A stretch of 64,000 nucleotides of DNA. Origin: Physcomitrium patens. Its lineage: Eukaryota; Streptophyta; Bryopsida; Funariales; Funariaceae. Of this stretch, positions 33,715-45,949 are shown piece by piece. Below the pieces are notes generated by a model. It worked only from the letters and a program-made list of their open reading frames with translations. It did not search any database and was not told the origin of the DNA. Location of the stretch: NCBI RefSeq assembly GCF_000002425.4, contig NC_037266.1:3791350-3855349 (forward strand), written 5' to 3'. The position numbers and the translations under genes are program-made. Numbering within the stretch: position 1 is the stretch's first letter; every line of letters begins with the position of its first letter.

Positions 33715-36543
33715 ATGGTTATTAAGAATGAGAACTTAACAGTAAAGAAAATACGGCAGTCAAGAGGAAGAATAGAAAGATCGCAAGCAAGAAATTTGTT
33801 GCGAAACGAGCAAAAAAAAAAGTTAAAAAGGAATCATAGACAAAGCTGGATTAAGCCATGGTTGCATGCCTGTCGTCATATTCGAGCATACCCAGAAGCT
33901 AATCGACATCTAATATTTCAGAAATATATACCGTTAGAGAAATTGCCAAAAGCACTTGCAGAAAATTTGGTCAATAGGCTAGGGTTTCTTCTAAGACTGT
34001 TAACTAAGAGTGGAGGAATCACAGAAGAGTTGGGTACTCCATTGGATACGTTTCCAATAGCGGAAACTGCCGATTCCGTCAAAACTAATTCCATAGAGTG
34101 GCATAAATTATTGGTCAATAAGGGCCAATTCAGTGTGTTTCAAAATCCGTCATTCTCACCTCCTATTCAACCAATAAACTTGTTCAAGGATAATAATAGC
34201 AAATTGAGCAGGGTGGAAAGTTTGGAAAATATATTTGGAAGAGACGCAGACTATATTAACAAACGATTAAGTGTCACATTGTCAAATTCAATGACGACGG
34301 GAGGTCCAGCGGTTCCCATAGCAGTACAAATGGGTACTGTGAGTAATCGCACAACTAATGTGGCTCTATTACCTACCTTTAGGGGCTTTCCGGATGTGGA
34401 TCTAGATCAACATTTGTCGCAGTTTTTGACAGCATGTGTCGCCAATAATGGGAGAACCGAAGATATTTGGTTATGATGGTTGCCAGCAACCTTAAAGGAT
34501 ACGGCATTTGAATGGTATAACCATCAACCAGTTGGTCAATTTTCGAACTGGAAAGCATTGAAGAATGCATTTTTGACCCATTTTCGACCAATTGGTTTTG
34601 AAGACCGTCTTCGAGGAAGGTTAATAAACAGCAAAATGATCCTAGGAGAGGCGGTGGAATCATACTATGGCTGAGTGGCTGATATACTTAGTAAGTGGCC
34701 AAACCACCAAATACCAAAGGCATTTATATTATCTATATTAATAAATGGTTTACACCCACCGGAGCTAAAAATGTTTGTAAAAGAAGCTCAACCAGTTACG
34801 ATATCTGCATCCTTTGATAGAGCCAAGGTTTGGGAGGGATGCCATTATGATCAGTTTTTAACTGCGAGTACCACGATGATACTAGTTCAAAGCAATTATC
34901 AATATCCGGCTTTGAACGGATCAGTGGGTAGTTATCCACAGATGATCGAAACAGTGGTCCATTCAAGTGCCAATACTCAGGGGCCAGTCAATGTTACCCC
35001 ATTGCAAGCTTTACTACCGCAAGTCACAATAGCGTATGCTCCATATTTTCCATATCAAACACAAGAGTCAACTTTGGCAGAAAAACAAATAATACCAGCT
35101 TCAAAAGATTCCAATGAAGCCTTGTTATTGAACTTGACGAAGAAAATGGAGGAAATGGCCGTTAATATGGCCAAAGATAAAGAGAAGAGGCAAAAGCCAA
35201 CCAATACTAGGACCAATGTATGGTGCAGTAATTGTCAGGGCCACGGTCATTTGGTAACAGAATGCCCGTCACCTTCACAAGTGTTGGGTAAATGTACATT
35301 TTGTGGGGGCAAGCACTTAACCGCTAATTGTTGGAATTTGCAAAGACAACAACAATTCAGTAATCTGACCATGATTCCACCAACTCCATGGAATGTCAAT
35401 CAAGTTCAAATAGGAAATACGTTTGGATGGCATGGAAATCGATCTAACCGATAAAATCGAGCAGTCAATTATTTTCAGAATTCCACTTATAATCAGGGGT
35501 TTGTATCAAATTCTCAGAACTATGGTAAAAAGCAGCATGGATATCAGCCATATGCTCCATCGATGCCATTGAATCAAGTACAACCGGGACAACTAAGATC
35601 ATTTTTTTCAACCTACATGGAATAAATCTAGTAGGTATATACCGATGGAGACACCCAATATGCCTAATGGGGATACAAAAAGCCAATGCATTGTTTCTGT
35701 TGTAGATAGATTGGTCATTATGCCAATGAATGTCCCAATCTAAGAGCCAGTGACGATTATGCACCAGTTTGTAGAAATTGCAAGCAGTTAGGGCATACGT
35801 ATCAGCAATGTAATGCTCCATTAAATTTCAATAATCGGGATCAGCAGATCCAGAGTCCAAGAAAAATGGAGGGGATAAATCGAGGTCCTCAAGACTCTCC
35901 AATAAATCGGGTGGAATGTGTCCATACCGTTCTTACTAGGAGTCAGCAAAAAGAGAAGGACCAATCACACCCAATTACGGATCTATCCCATCCAGGTCCT
36001 GACATTAGAAAAGTCTTGAGCCCTGATTTGGTTGCAAAGCCCAATGAAGTCCCAATTATGGAGACTTCAGTTCCGTCTCGAGCCGGTCTGTTCCCACCGC
36101 AATTCCAAGAAACATCATACCCATTGAAAGATCCCCTTGGAAAAGGTAGTCCCAAGGAAGCTCAAGCTGTTGTTTCAATTTCAAGGCCAGGGCGGCAGAA
36201 TAATTTACCTCATGGAGTTAAACTCAAATCCATGAAACGGAAGAGGACATTGGAAATTACCCTAAATATGGAATCCTACGACATTTTAAAGGATTTGGAC
36301 GCTATTCGGCCTTCAATTTCTATGAAGCAACTTCTAGTAGTCGCACCAGAGTGTCGTTCTACCTTGAATTCATCACTAACAAGACATCGGCATCGTAATA
36401 TGGAAGTTTGTGAAGTTAGTTTGAATCTTGATCCAAGCGCACCAACCATTGATGTTTCGATTGATGGTGTTCTGATCTCTAGCGTCCAGGTAGATGGAGG
36501 TTCCAGCGTCAATTTAATGAACGGTGATACAATGGATGCTTAA
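33715..36543 (+). pseudogene. Nested element gag and protease
   Basis: An N-terminal basic region (RIERSQARNLLRNEQKKKLK) precedes a Gag core recognisable by FRGFPDVDLDQHLSQFL, FEWYNHQPVG and FLTHFRPIGFEDRL. Next come four CCHC-type knuckles: CSNCQGHGHLVTEC and CTFCGGKHLTANC (about 35.22-35.34 kb), then CFCC...GHYANEC and CRNCKQLGHTYQQC (about 35.69-35.82 kb). A protease with VQVDGGSSVNLM lies near 36.49 kb. Stops are at 34474, 34672, 35452, 35707 and 36541. Two compensating single-base shifts, at a T-run near 35607 and an A-run near 35677, lie before the second knuckle pair. The frame runs on into pol with no frame change. Confidence 0.82.
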
Positions 36544-39500
36544 GATTTGGAACAATTAGTCTCCACAACATTGGTATTACGGATGGCAGATCATAGCCGA
36601 GTTACGCGAATGGATATTTTACGGAGTATTCAAACTATAATTGTAGGTATTGCATATGAAATTGACTACATTGTCTTTCGCTTACAACGTTTGACTTTAT
36701 CGTATCCTATTTTATTGGAATGACCTTGGCTGTATCAAGCAAAGGCCAAGAACGATTGGGGTCGGGGTACTTTGACAATTGGTAAGGGCGTAGATAAAAT
36801 GGTGTTACAAATGTACCCAGTATGCTATCATGGGGAGTCTTAGTTGCCAGTATCTGAATTGACGTCGGACGAAGAACTTAGCTCCGAGGATGACATAGAA
36901 GTACCGAGTACGGAGGCCAATGTAGAGGCAGCACAGTATCCTGAGGTGGTGTACCAATGTAGAGGTCCGGGAGAGTACTTGATATACCCGAAGGATTCGA
37001 AAAACTTTGCTTATGTTAGTATTGACTGGAAACCTCGGTAAGATGTGCACCATGTTAGTGCCCTCGAGACGGGATTCTTTACTTCGCATATGTCGGACAT
37101 ACTGAGTAACTTTAAATCACTGCGGGAATTGAAACAGAGTATTGTTGCTGAACCTGTATGTCAAACTATTAACTTAGCAACCACGGCCGAACCTCGGCTA
37201 ATTAAGGTCTACGAAGGTATTAAGGAACAAGAGTTGACCTGTTGGATAAACTTTTTCTTACATCATAAATCCGCTTTTGCTTGGACTTATGATGATCTAC
37301 AAGGTATCTCCGTTGATGTCTGTGAACATCATATCATATTGGAAGAAAACGCTAAACCGGTACGCCAGAAGCAACATCGCCTTAATCTTAAATATTCCCT
37401 TATGGTGAAGGAAGAATTGGACAAGCTTCTTGCGGTGGATTTCATTTACCCGATACCGAATAGTGAGTGGGTTTCTCCAATTGTGATGGTGCCGAAAAAG
37501 AAAGAAAAAATCTGAATTTGTCAAGATTTCCAGAAACTTAATGTAGCCACCAAGAAAGATTACTTTCCGTTACCATTCACGGATAGTATATTCGACGCCG
37601 TCGCCGGTCACGAATGCTATTCATTTCTCGATGGTTTCTCTAGGTATAACCAAGTTCAAATTGCAAAAGAAGACCAGCTCAAGACAACCTTTACTACGGA
37701 TTGGGGCACATTTGCTTATCGCGTGATGCCTTTTGGGTTATGTAACGCCCCAGCCATATTCCAACGCATGATGACTTAGGCTTTTCAAGACTATCTCCGA
37801 ATATTTATGGAGATCTTTTTAGATGACTTTTGTACATTCAGTACCAAACAAGGTCATCTTCATTGTTTAGGCAAATGTTTGGCTCAGTGTGCCAAATTTG
37901 AGATATCATTGAATTCGAAGAAGTACCGATTTGGTATTCCGTCCAAAAAATTATTGGGCCATATTGTTTCCAGACGTGGTATTGCTATGGATCCTGACAA
38001 AGTGTAGCATATCATGAACTTGCCTAGATCGGAGACAATCTCCGGTATTCAAGGATTCATTGGTCATGTCAGTTATTATCGACGATTCATAAGTTTGTTT
38101 GCAGTTATTTGTCAACCTTTAACGAACTTACTGAAGAAACCTCCGTCCGATGATACTAGTCCCCTCTGGACCAAGGAGTGTACCATAGCCTTCGAGGTCT
38201 TAAAGTCAAAATTGGTCTCTGCACCAATATTGGTGGCTCTTTGTTGGACAAAGCCATTTCATGCATATGTTGATGCATCCAATGCTGCTATTGGCTCGGT
38301 GTTAAGCTAGAAGGATGATAAGAGATTAGATCATCCCATATATTATGTCAGTCGATAATTGGTGGCTGCCGAACGCAACTATACTACTACTGAACGAGAG
38401 GCATTGGGTATGATATACTCGGTTCAAAAATTTCGGTACTATTTGCTTGGGTATCCGTTTATATTTTATGTGGATCATGATGCTCTCAAATATCTGATTA
38501 ATAAGCCTCAATTGAGTGGGCGCATTGCTCGCTAGGTCTTACTCCTCCAGAAGTTCAATTTTACAGTGGTTGTCAGACCTGGGAAGCAACATGCGAACAC
38601 GGATTATTTGTCCCAATTGTCTAATATTCTCGGCAACAAGCATGTTCCTGATGATCTTTCTGACGTCGCATTATTTGTGGTGGATGTGATATCCCCCGAG
38701 TATAGCAAAATTATTCAGTTTCTGACCTTCCATACTTTTCCGCCAACTTTCACGGACAAGCTTAAGAAGCGCCTTATTCTGAAGAGTGTCCTATACACGA
38801 TGATTCGTGATGCTTTGTATAAACAAGGCCAAGATGGTTTTTTACGGCGCTGTATCTTTCCCAGTGAAGTACAGTCGATACTTACTGGTTGTCATTTAGA
38901 TAGTTGTGGTGGTCATTTCGCGGGAGACAACACTGCTCGCAAGGCTTTAATGGTCGGATATTGGTGGCCCACAATGTTTTTTGATGCCCACCAGTTCGTT
39001 CGCCGTTGTGATCCTTGTCAACAAATTGGTCGACCTAGGGATATTTCTGCCATGTCGTTAGTACCAATCTTGGTCCATGTCCCGTTTGAAAAATGGGGTA
39101 TTGATTTTGTTGGTCCCATTGCACCTGCGTCAAAACTTGGTCAAAAGCGGTATATCTTAGTCGCCACAGATTATGTCACCAAATGGGCAGAGGCGATTGC
39201 TACCCGCACCGATAATGCCAGTATGGTGGCAACTTTTTTGTATGAGAATATTATCACTCGCTTTGGGTGTCCCAAAGAATTGGTCAGCGATCGAGGCACC
39301 CATTTCATCAATGCTACCATCGTCGCCTTGACGACCACATATGAGATCAAGCATCGTAAGACCACTCCCTATCATCCTCATGCCAATGGGCAAACAGAAA
39401 TGACCAAAGGTATTTTGTGCAAAGTCTTGACTAAGACAATTTCAGGGGCCGATACTGATTGGAAGACCAAACTCTTTGCAGCTTTGTGGGCTTATTGTAC

Positions 39501-39948
39501 CGCCTATAAAGTAACTACCCACTCTACTCCGTTCCAATTAGTTTACGGTCAAGAGGCAATTTTACCTATCGAATTGGAGGTTCCCAATTTACGTATTGCC
39601 TTAGACGAATGCCTCAGTGACACCGAGTCATTACACTCTCGGTTGATGAAATTAGAGGAATTGGATGAAATACGGGCTGTCGCTCTATTCCACATGGAAG
39701 CCACTCAAAAATGGAAGAAGAGTTACTATGATAGTAAACTGTGGTCGAAGTGTTTTATGCCCAATGATTTGGTATTGCTGTATGACAGCCGATTCAATCA
39801 TTTTCCGGAAAAATTTTAAGTTCGCTAGCATGGGCCATATCTCATAATTGAAGGATTTTCCAATGGGTCTATTCAATTGGAAGATTTCACGGGCCATCAT
39901 TTCAGTACCCGCATTAATGGGAATCATTTACGGTTATATAATACCTAA
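36544..39948 (+). pseudogene. Nested element pol: RT, RNase H, integrase
   Basis: A frame-continuous but stop-ridden Pol. RT (about 37.2-38.0 kb) has PNSEWVSPIVMVPKK, YNQVQIAKED, YRVMPFGLCNAP and FLDD in place of YLDD. RNase H (about 38.2-38.6 kb) has HAYVDASNAAIGSVLS, TEREALG and YVDHDALKYL. Integrase (38566-39948) has HLDSCGGHFAGDNTARK, CDPCQQIGR, and the core residues in KWGIDFVGP, LVSDRGTHF and NGQTEMTKG. It ends with a KF...HGPYLI region and TAA at 39946. Internal stops are at 36721, 36841, 37039, 37513, 37777, 38005, 38308, 38356, 38533, 39817 and 39826. No chromodomain follows, unlike copies 1 and 2. Confidence 0.88.
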
Positions 39949-40269
39949 AACCTGAGATGGATTTTATTTCATTTGAGGGGAGGGGACTTCGAATGGACTC
40001 AGGAGGGACCTAATTACGGTATAAGGCGTAGATGCGGCTGTAAGGATATTTAGTTATCACTATTGTGTCAGATGCGATGGAAGTGAGAAATGGACAGTAT
40101 GGGTACCATGTTGTCGTTCTCACCACTAGGTAATAGAATAGGAGTGAGGCTCCTATTAAGGGTTATTCTGTGGTGTTATATTCTGTTGTTGCTTATTTGT
40201 GTTTCATTTTAGTGTTTTGGGCATACTGGAGAGTCGCATTAACGGTTAGGACCTGTAAGCGTTTGAGTC

Positions 40270-41965
40270 ATGGCGATTGAAAGTACCAAGAGAGCTGTAG
40301 ACAGAGATGAAAGTGGCCGAAATGTGAGCACTAAATGCACAGCAAAACCACCGGCTGTGATAATTGTTACCAATATGGAGCCGATGAAGTTAGAAATCTA
40401 TTGGACGTAGAGAAAAATAAGGGATTTTTGGACTGCGAAGCTGTTCCAGTTTTTGCACCATTCAGAGCGTTTACCATCAATCAATGTGTCATTAGTGGAG
40501 GAATACATTGAGAATTACAACCCCGAGGATGGATCGAATGTCGTTCAAGGGCGAATTATTGGAATTGATGAAACAATCCTGGAAAAGGTGTTGTTTCTTT
40601 CCATTGGAGAGATGGCAGTAGGGACTGATGAGTCAAGCGATTTCAGCCCAGGTAGATATTTCAAGGGAGGAATGTCATCCTTTGAAAGGAGCCAAGGATG
40701 GCAGACTCAGGAGGCGATTACACCAAAATATGTGGAATGGTTGCGATTCGTGCTGAGGCGGTTAGGATTGTACCGACATCCCACATATGTGTCAAAATGA
40801 TTATTGTATGTAGCAGTAGGGGCGTTTGAAGGGATGGTGTTCAATTGGGCGGCTTACGTAGCTACTCGTATTCATGCAGAGATAGGAGCCAAGTTCAAAT
40901 TGGGGAAGTTCACATCCTTGCTTTGTTCAAATTATGTGTATGTTGTCATCGCACACACATTGCGTCAACCACCGTCAAAAGAGGAAAATCCTATACCAGT
41001 GTCAGCACCTTTGCAGAGAGAATAAAATTTGTTGGCACAGAATCACAATGCAGCGGATGTAATACACAAAATCGAAGAATCAAGTCGTATAGTGGTTCAA
41101 GGGGTAGTTCTGGTTATCGAAGCGGGACGGGTTCTAAGTGGTGTTGCGGTGGAAGAGGAGAATGAAGTCCCATTATTGATAGATATCAATCAGTTAGTGT
41201 TTCCAAAAGGTCGATTACCTGAAGGAATATCTCTTAAAAATACCATATTGAAGCACATTTTGTAAATATATTGTATGGTACGAGCATTAGATGTAGAAGA
41301 CAGAAATAAATGGGATTGGGAGGACAGTAAAAAAAAGATATCGGATCAAAATTGAAAAAATTAGGGAGCAAGAACTGAGGATTCAAGAAATTGAAGAAGC
41401 CAAGTTGGTCTTGGAGCGGAAATTGGTTCTCCAATATGAGGCTTGGACAAAGAAAAAAGAACAAATTTTACGGATTGTGGAAGGACAATGGGACAAATTG
41501 ATTCAGAATAGGAAGTCATAGGATTTGGAACAGGAGAAGTTCAAATGCTAGTTGCATGCGGAAGTGGACAAGACAGAGTTATTGGAGACAGAGAAAGCGT
41601 TATTGTGTGACCAATTGAGATGTGAAACGGGGAAAATGAGGTCTCAAATTGAAGTTTTACAAAATGAGGTATCAAAACTGACAGAAGAGTTAACTGTGAG
41701 GAGCCAATCTCAAGTGTCGATTGAAGATGTCCCAGAAGGGATGAGTCCGCAGCAACATCAGTTGGAACTTCGCGATGCCTAGATCTTGAAACTGGAAGCT
41801 CATGTCCGTGAATTGGGAGAATACAATGAAGATCTTTCAGCCCACTTGAGAAAAGAGTCACTTGAAATATTGGAAGAGGATGAAGACGTACCACTAGAGC
41901 CAGAATCGGTGGAACCAATAACGGATAATGTAGTAATTGATCAATTGGGTGTATCAGATAAATAG
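40270..41965 (+). pseudogene. Extra ORF after pol in the nested element
   Basis: A second gene of about 560 codons between pol and the 3' LTR, with ATG at 40270. The N-terminal half contains FWTAKLFQFLHHSERLP, VEEYIENYNPEDG and VQGRIIGIDE, and later IHAEIGAKFKLGKFTS. This pattern resembles ORF1-type proteins of some large plant Ty3 elements (the putative plant transposon protein domain), but I am unsure. The C-terminal third (from about 41.35 kb) is heptad-like and highly charged (REQELRIQEIEEAKLVLERK), so probably a coiled coil, ending acidic (EEDEDVPLEPESVEP). Stops are at 40408, 40798, 41023 and 41263, with three further TAG codons and a frameshift near 41.3 kb. It is in the position where Athila-type elements carry env-like ORFs, but no signal peptide or membrane span is seen. 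Confidence 0.7.
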
Positions 41966-42025
41966 AAATTTTGAAGAAGTTTTTTTTAGTTATGTATCGG
42001 TTCTATGTTTGCGAAGACACTGCAC

Positions 42026-42039
42026 AGATGGGAGTGGGA
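42026..42039 (+). other. Polypurine tract of nested element
   Basis: AGATGGGAGTGGGA, three bases before the 3' LTR. Confidence 0.65.
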
Positions 42040-42042
42040 CTA

Positions 42043-42727
42043 TGTAGAATAAGTAGTTATTTGCTGAATTGTAGATACTTAGTTTATAGTGTAAACAGGG
42101 ATAGATGACTGTTGAAAAGGTAGTTCAGTAGGTAAAATAGATGAATAGTTAGGAAAAGTAGTTTTTATTAGAGATGTAGCAGTTGGTATCTCGTGGTAGC
42201 ATAAGGAGGATGGGAGAGAGGATAGTGATAGTGTGAGCCGGGGTAAGCTTGGTGCTACCTCTTTTCTTTTGTTTGTTATTTTCTTTGAATAAGAAGATTA
42301 AGAGTTTCTGATATTGTGAAAGTGAATTATGGAATGGAAGTATGATTGTTATTAAATGGGAAGAAGAAAGATTGAATGTTGAAATCTGATTGTAGTTCAG
42401 CAGAGAGAATGAGTCTGTGTTTGTGTGAAACACTGTAATGTGAAGGTAGTTAATGGTGAAGAACTCTAGAGTTTGGATTATAGTATGATTATGTCCTGTC
42501 ATTTAGGATAGTGTGGAATTACACGTTGTTGTTATCAGTGATGGTGGACTATTATTAGGAAGTGGAAAACATTGTAGTATTTCCCGGGTGTTTTAAGTAG
42601 TGCGCAATATAGTTAATTGTGTGACCCTAATATGTAAGCTCATGCGGTATTCTTTCCCTGTGTTCGAATTCCCCTATACAGGTTTACTCTGATTAGATTA
42701 GTTAGAGTAAGTAAAACGACAATCACA
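42043..42727 (+). repeat. 3' LTR of nested element
   Basis: 685 bp, about 99% identical to the 5' LTR. The differences cluster near the position of 33390 and in the last 70 bp. Confidence 0.95.
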
Positions 42728-42732
42728 TGGAG

Positions 42733-45410
42733 CACCCATCTTATTTATGAAGAAGAAAGATGGCTCGTTGCAGATGTGCGTGGACTATCGAGGCCTCAAC
42801 AAGATAACAAAAAAGAATTATTATCCGTTACCCTTGATTTCTGATTTCTTAGAACAACTTGGACGTACAAGGATCTTTACAAAAATTGATCTAAGGGGAG
42901 CTTACAACCTCGTACGAATCAAGAAAAGAGATGAGTGGAAGACAGCGTTCCGTACAAGGTATGGCCACTTTGAGTATAATGTCATGCCCTTTGGTCTTAC
43001 CAATGCTCCAGCGGTCTTTCAACATATGATGAATGACATTTTCCGAGAGCACCTTGATGATTTTGTTGTCATCTATTTGGATGATATTTTGATATTCTCT
43101 AAAAATAAAAAAGAGCATGAAAAGCATGTTCGTTTGGTCTTGGAGAAACTACGCGAGCGAGGACTATATGCAAAGTTGGAGAAGTGTTTATTTCACCAAA
43201 TAGAGATGGAGTTTCTGGGGTTCATTGCAACTACAAAAGCCTTGAAGATGGACCCCAAGAAGGTGGAAGCAATCGTGTCCTGGGAGGTTCCGAAGACGAT
43301 TAGAGACGTACAATGCTTTCTTGGTTTTGCCAACTTCTATCGAATCTTCATCAAGAATTACTCCCAAGTTGCTGCTCCTCTCACTCGGTTGACATACAAG
43401 GATAAGCTGGAATGGGGACCTCTAGCGAAGAAGGCGTTTCAAGACATGAAGACCGCATTTACTATGGCTCCCATCTTGGTACATCCAGACTTTATAAAGG
43501 GCTTTTATTTAGAAACTAATGCTTCAGATTTTGCTTTGGAAGTTGTACTTTCACAAATGGGAGAAGACAAGAAGCTCCATCCGGTTGCATTCTATTCTCG
43601 AAAGTTCTTTGCTGCTGAAATCAATTATAAGATCCACGATAAGAAACTTCTTCCTATATTGGATTCTTTTCAAAAATGGCATCACTTTCTTAAAGGAGCT
43701 GTACATCCAGTGACTGTATACACAGATCACAAGAATTTGGAGTATTTCATGTCGGCTCGAGTTCGAAATTGACGTCAAGCTCGGTGGAATATGTTGCTAT
43801 CTAGGTTCGATTTTGTTATCACTTATCGACCTGGAAAGCAGCAAGGACTATTTGATGCCTTATCGAGGAGATCGTATCTTCTACCAAAGGTTGGAGAAGC
43901 AGCGTTTGATCAACAATATATGACATTGTTGAAGCCAAAGCAATTTCAGCTTTGCGTTACTATTGTGCCAATTGATGCTGACTTCCTGAATCAAGTACGT
44001 GTTGTGACTATTGAAGATTCAGTAGCCATTGATATTAAGCAGCATGCCAATGACGACAAGTTCAAGGTGGAGGGAGATCTTTTATACTTTGAGGAGTGGT
44101 TATATATCCCAAAAGGACCAGCACGACTTCGAGTTCTTCAATCTCGCCACGATTTTCCAACTGCGGGACATTTTGGATTCAAGAAGACCTTGGAGCTTAT
44201 TTCTCGAGATTTTTAGTGGCTCCAAATGTGGAAGGATGTGAAAGATTTTGTCCTCTCCTGTGTCATTTGTTCAAGATCCAAGAATCCTCGACATCGCCCT
44301 TATGGACTCCTACAGCCATTGTCGATTCCATGTCAACCATGGTCTTCAATTTCTATGGACTTCATCAAGGACCTGCCATCATCGAACTCATTTGACAGCA
44401 TCTTTGTCGTGGTAGATCGGCTTATAAAGATGGCACACTTTGTCCCTTGCAAGAAGACATCATCCAGTGAAGTCACAGCAAGGCTCTTTTTCGATAATGT
44501 GTATCGATATCATGGACTACCAGATGATATCATATCAGATCGAGGAACCCAGTTCGTATCAAAGTTTTGGAGATCTCTCTTTGAGATACTGAAGGTGGAT
44601 ATCAAACTTTCTTCGGCTTTTCATCCTCAAACTGATGGCCAAACAAAACGGGTGAACTAAGTCTTGGAACAATACTTACAATGCAGCATCAACTATCAAC
44701 AAGACGATTGGACCACATATCTATCGCTAACCGAGTTTGCATATAACAACACCCTCTATGTGTCGACTCAATACACACCATTCTTTTCCAACTATGGATA
44801 TCATCTGAAGCTTGATTTATTGAGTCCGTCAACAAATAACAATCCAGCAGCTAAAGGATTTACGAAACAACTATCAGAGCTTCAAAATACGTTGAAGCTT
44901 CAATTACAATCGGCTCAAGAATCCTACAAGGCGTCTGCAGATAGATTTCGAAATCAAGCACCTACTTTCAAAATTGGAGATAAAGCATGGCTTCTTCGAC
45001 GGAATATCAAGATCAAGCGACCATGTGATAAGTTGAACTATCAAAGATTGGAACTATTTATCACCCAGAAGCAAATCAATCCAATGGCGTACCATCTGGA
45101 ATTATCGGCTTCTATGAAGGTACATCCAGTCTTTCATGTTTCTCTGTTAGAGCCTTATCGAGAGTCGTCTTTTTCTGGAAGAGTGCAATGTCCACTACTT
45201 AGTATTGAGATTGAGAACCACGAGGAATACGAGGTTGAAAAGGTGCTAGATTCACAACAAAGGTGGAGCAAGTTGGAGTATCTTGTTCATTGGTGCGGCT
45301 ATGACATTAATGAGCGAACGTGGGAGCTAGCTAAAAATCTCGCCAATGCGCCGCAAAAGGTACATGAGTTTCATCAACAACATCCTCATAAACCTAAGCC
45401 GGTTCGATGA
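42733..45410 (+). pseudogene. Copy 2 pol, 3' part (RT to chromodomain)
   Basis: Continues the frame broken at 32917. RT has [21 protein letters not shown] and [10 protein letters not shown], and RNase H has YTDHKNLEYF. Integrase has CVICSRSKN, SMDFIKDLP, SDRGTQF and GQTKRVN; the catalytic Glu of the usual GQTERVN is Lys here. The C-terminus includes HPVFHVSLLEPYRE and a chromodomain (EEYEVEKVLDSQQRW, YLVHWCGYD). In-frame stops are at about 43770 (TGA), 44214 (TAG for Trp) and 44658 (TAA for Gln). There is no frameshift, so it is better preserved than copy 1 pol. Confidence 0.9.
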
Positions 45411-45545
45411 TAGCTTCTTTCTGAAGCTTGCTCAGCCAAGAATATAAGAAAGGAGGAGAGCACTACCAAAATTTGTAGTTGATGTAGTTATTTTCTCCAA
45501 AATAAAATAGAATTTTTTTCAGTAGCCATAGTTTGATCTTCTGAT

Positions 45546-45899
45546 ATGGATAGCCAAGAGATAGATACTATGCCAGCCAGATTATCTCAACCGACTAGCT
45601 CACAAAGATGACTCCAAGATGAAGAACTGCCTACACCACGACGACGACGAAAGATACCGAGTAATCGATCACTGGTGATTATATTTGAGCCCGAGCCTGC
45701 TTACGAAGGTTAGCCAAAAGGCGTGTTTGTAGGACAATTTCACAATGAGGACACGGAAGTTCATGCTTGGTCAGAAGTTGAAGGAGTGGGCCACTATCGT
45801 TGGCTTCAAGGGTCGATGAACCACTTACCTCGTGAACAAGAGTTGGAGTTCATAGCAGTCGTCATACGACAGATCTTCATTTTCTTGTGTTGGTACTGA
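45546..45899 (+). pseudogene. Post-pol ORF of copy 2 (117 codons, two stops)
   Basis: A frame-continuous small ORF between pol and the 3' LTR, ATG 45546 to TGA 45897-45899. It starts MDSQEIDTMP, has a basic cluster (PRRRRKIPSN), then LVIIFEPEPAY, GQFHNEDTEVHAWSEV, HYRWLQGSMNHLPREQ and an aromatic end (IFIFLCWY). Two in-frame stops correspond to CGA and CAA in copy 1. Copy 1 has the same ORF at 17978-17624. I do not recognise it; such an ORF is not part of the standard chromovirus gene set as I know it. Confidence 0.6.
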
Positions 45900-45935
45900 T
45901 TAACAACAATATTGCTTCTTAGAGACCTTGAAGCT

Positions 45936-45949
45936 AAAGGAAGGGGTGA
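45936..45949 (+). other. Polypurine tract of copy 2
   Basis: AAAGGAAGGGGTGA directly before the 3' LTR. Confidence 0.75.

Larger units (their letters stand above)
32918..42727 (+). mobile_element. Nested Athila/Tat-like Ty3 element (9810 bp)
   Basis: An LTR retrotransposon with LTRs 32918-33602 and 42043-42727 (685 bp each, about 8 differences). A perfect 5-bp target duplication TGGAG lies at 32913-32917 and 42728-42732, and the primer site TGGCGCCACTGTCGGGGA starts at 33606. One continuous gag-pol frame (33715-39948) is followed by an extra ORF (40270-41965) and a purine-rich tract (AGATGGGAGTGGGA, about 42026-42039). Primer type, protease D-G-G motif, RT style and the extra ORF after pol place it near the Athila/Tat branch. 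It is the youngest insertion in the window, yet 16 stops interrupt gag-pol. Confidence 0.93.

Noticed and set aside
33715..39948. Recoding or readthrough as explanation for the in-frame stops of the nested element
   Set aside because: All three stop codons occur at scattered conserved positions and are accompanied by frameshifts; ordinary decay fits better.
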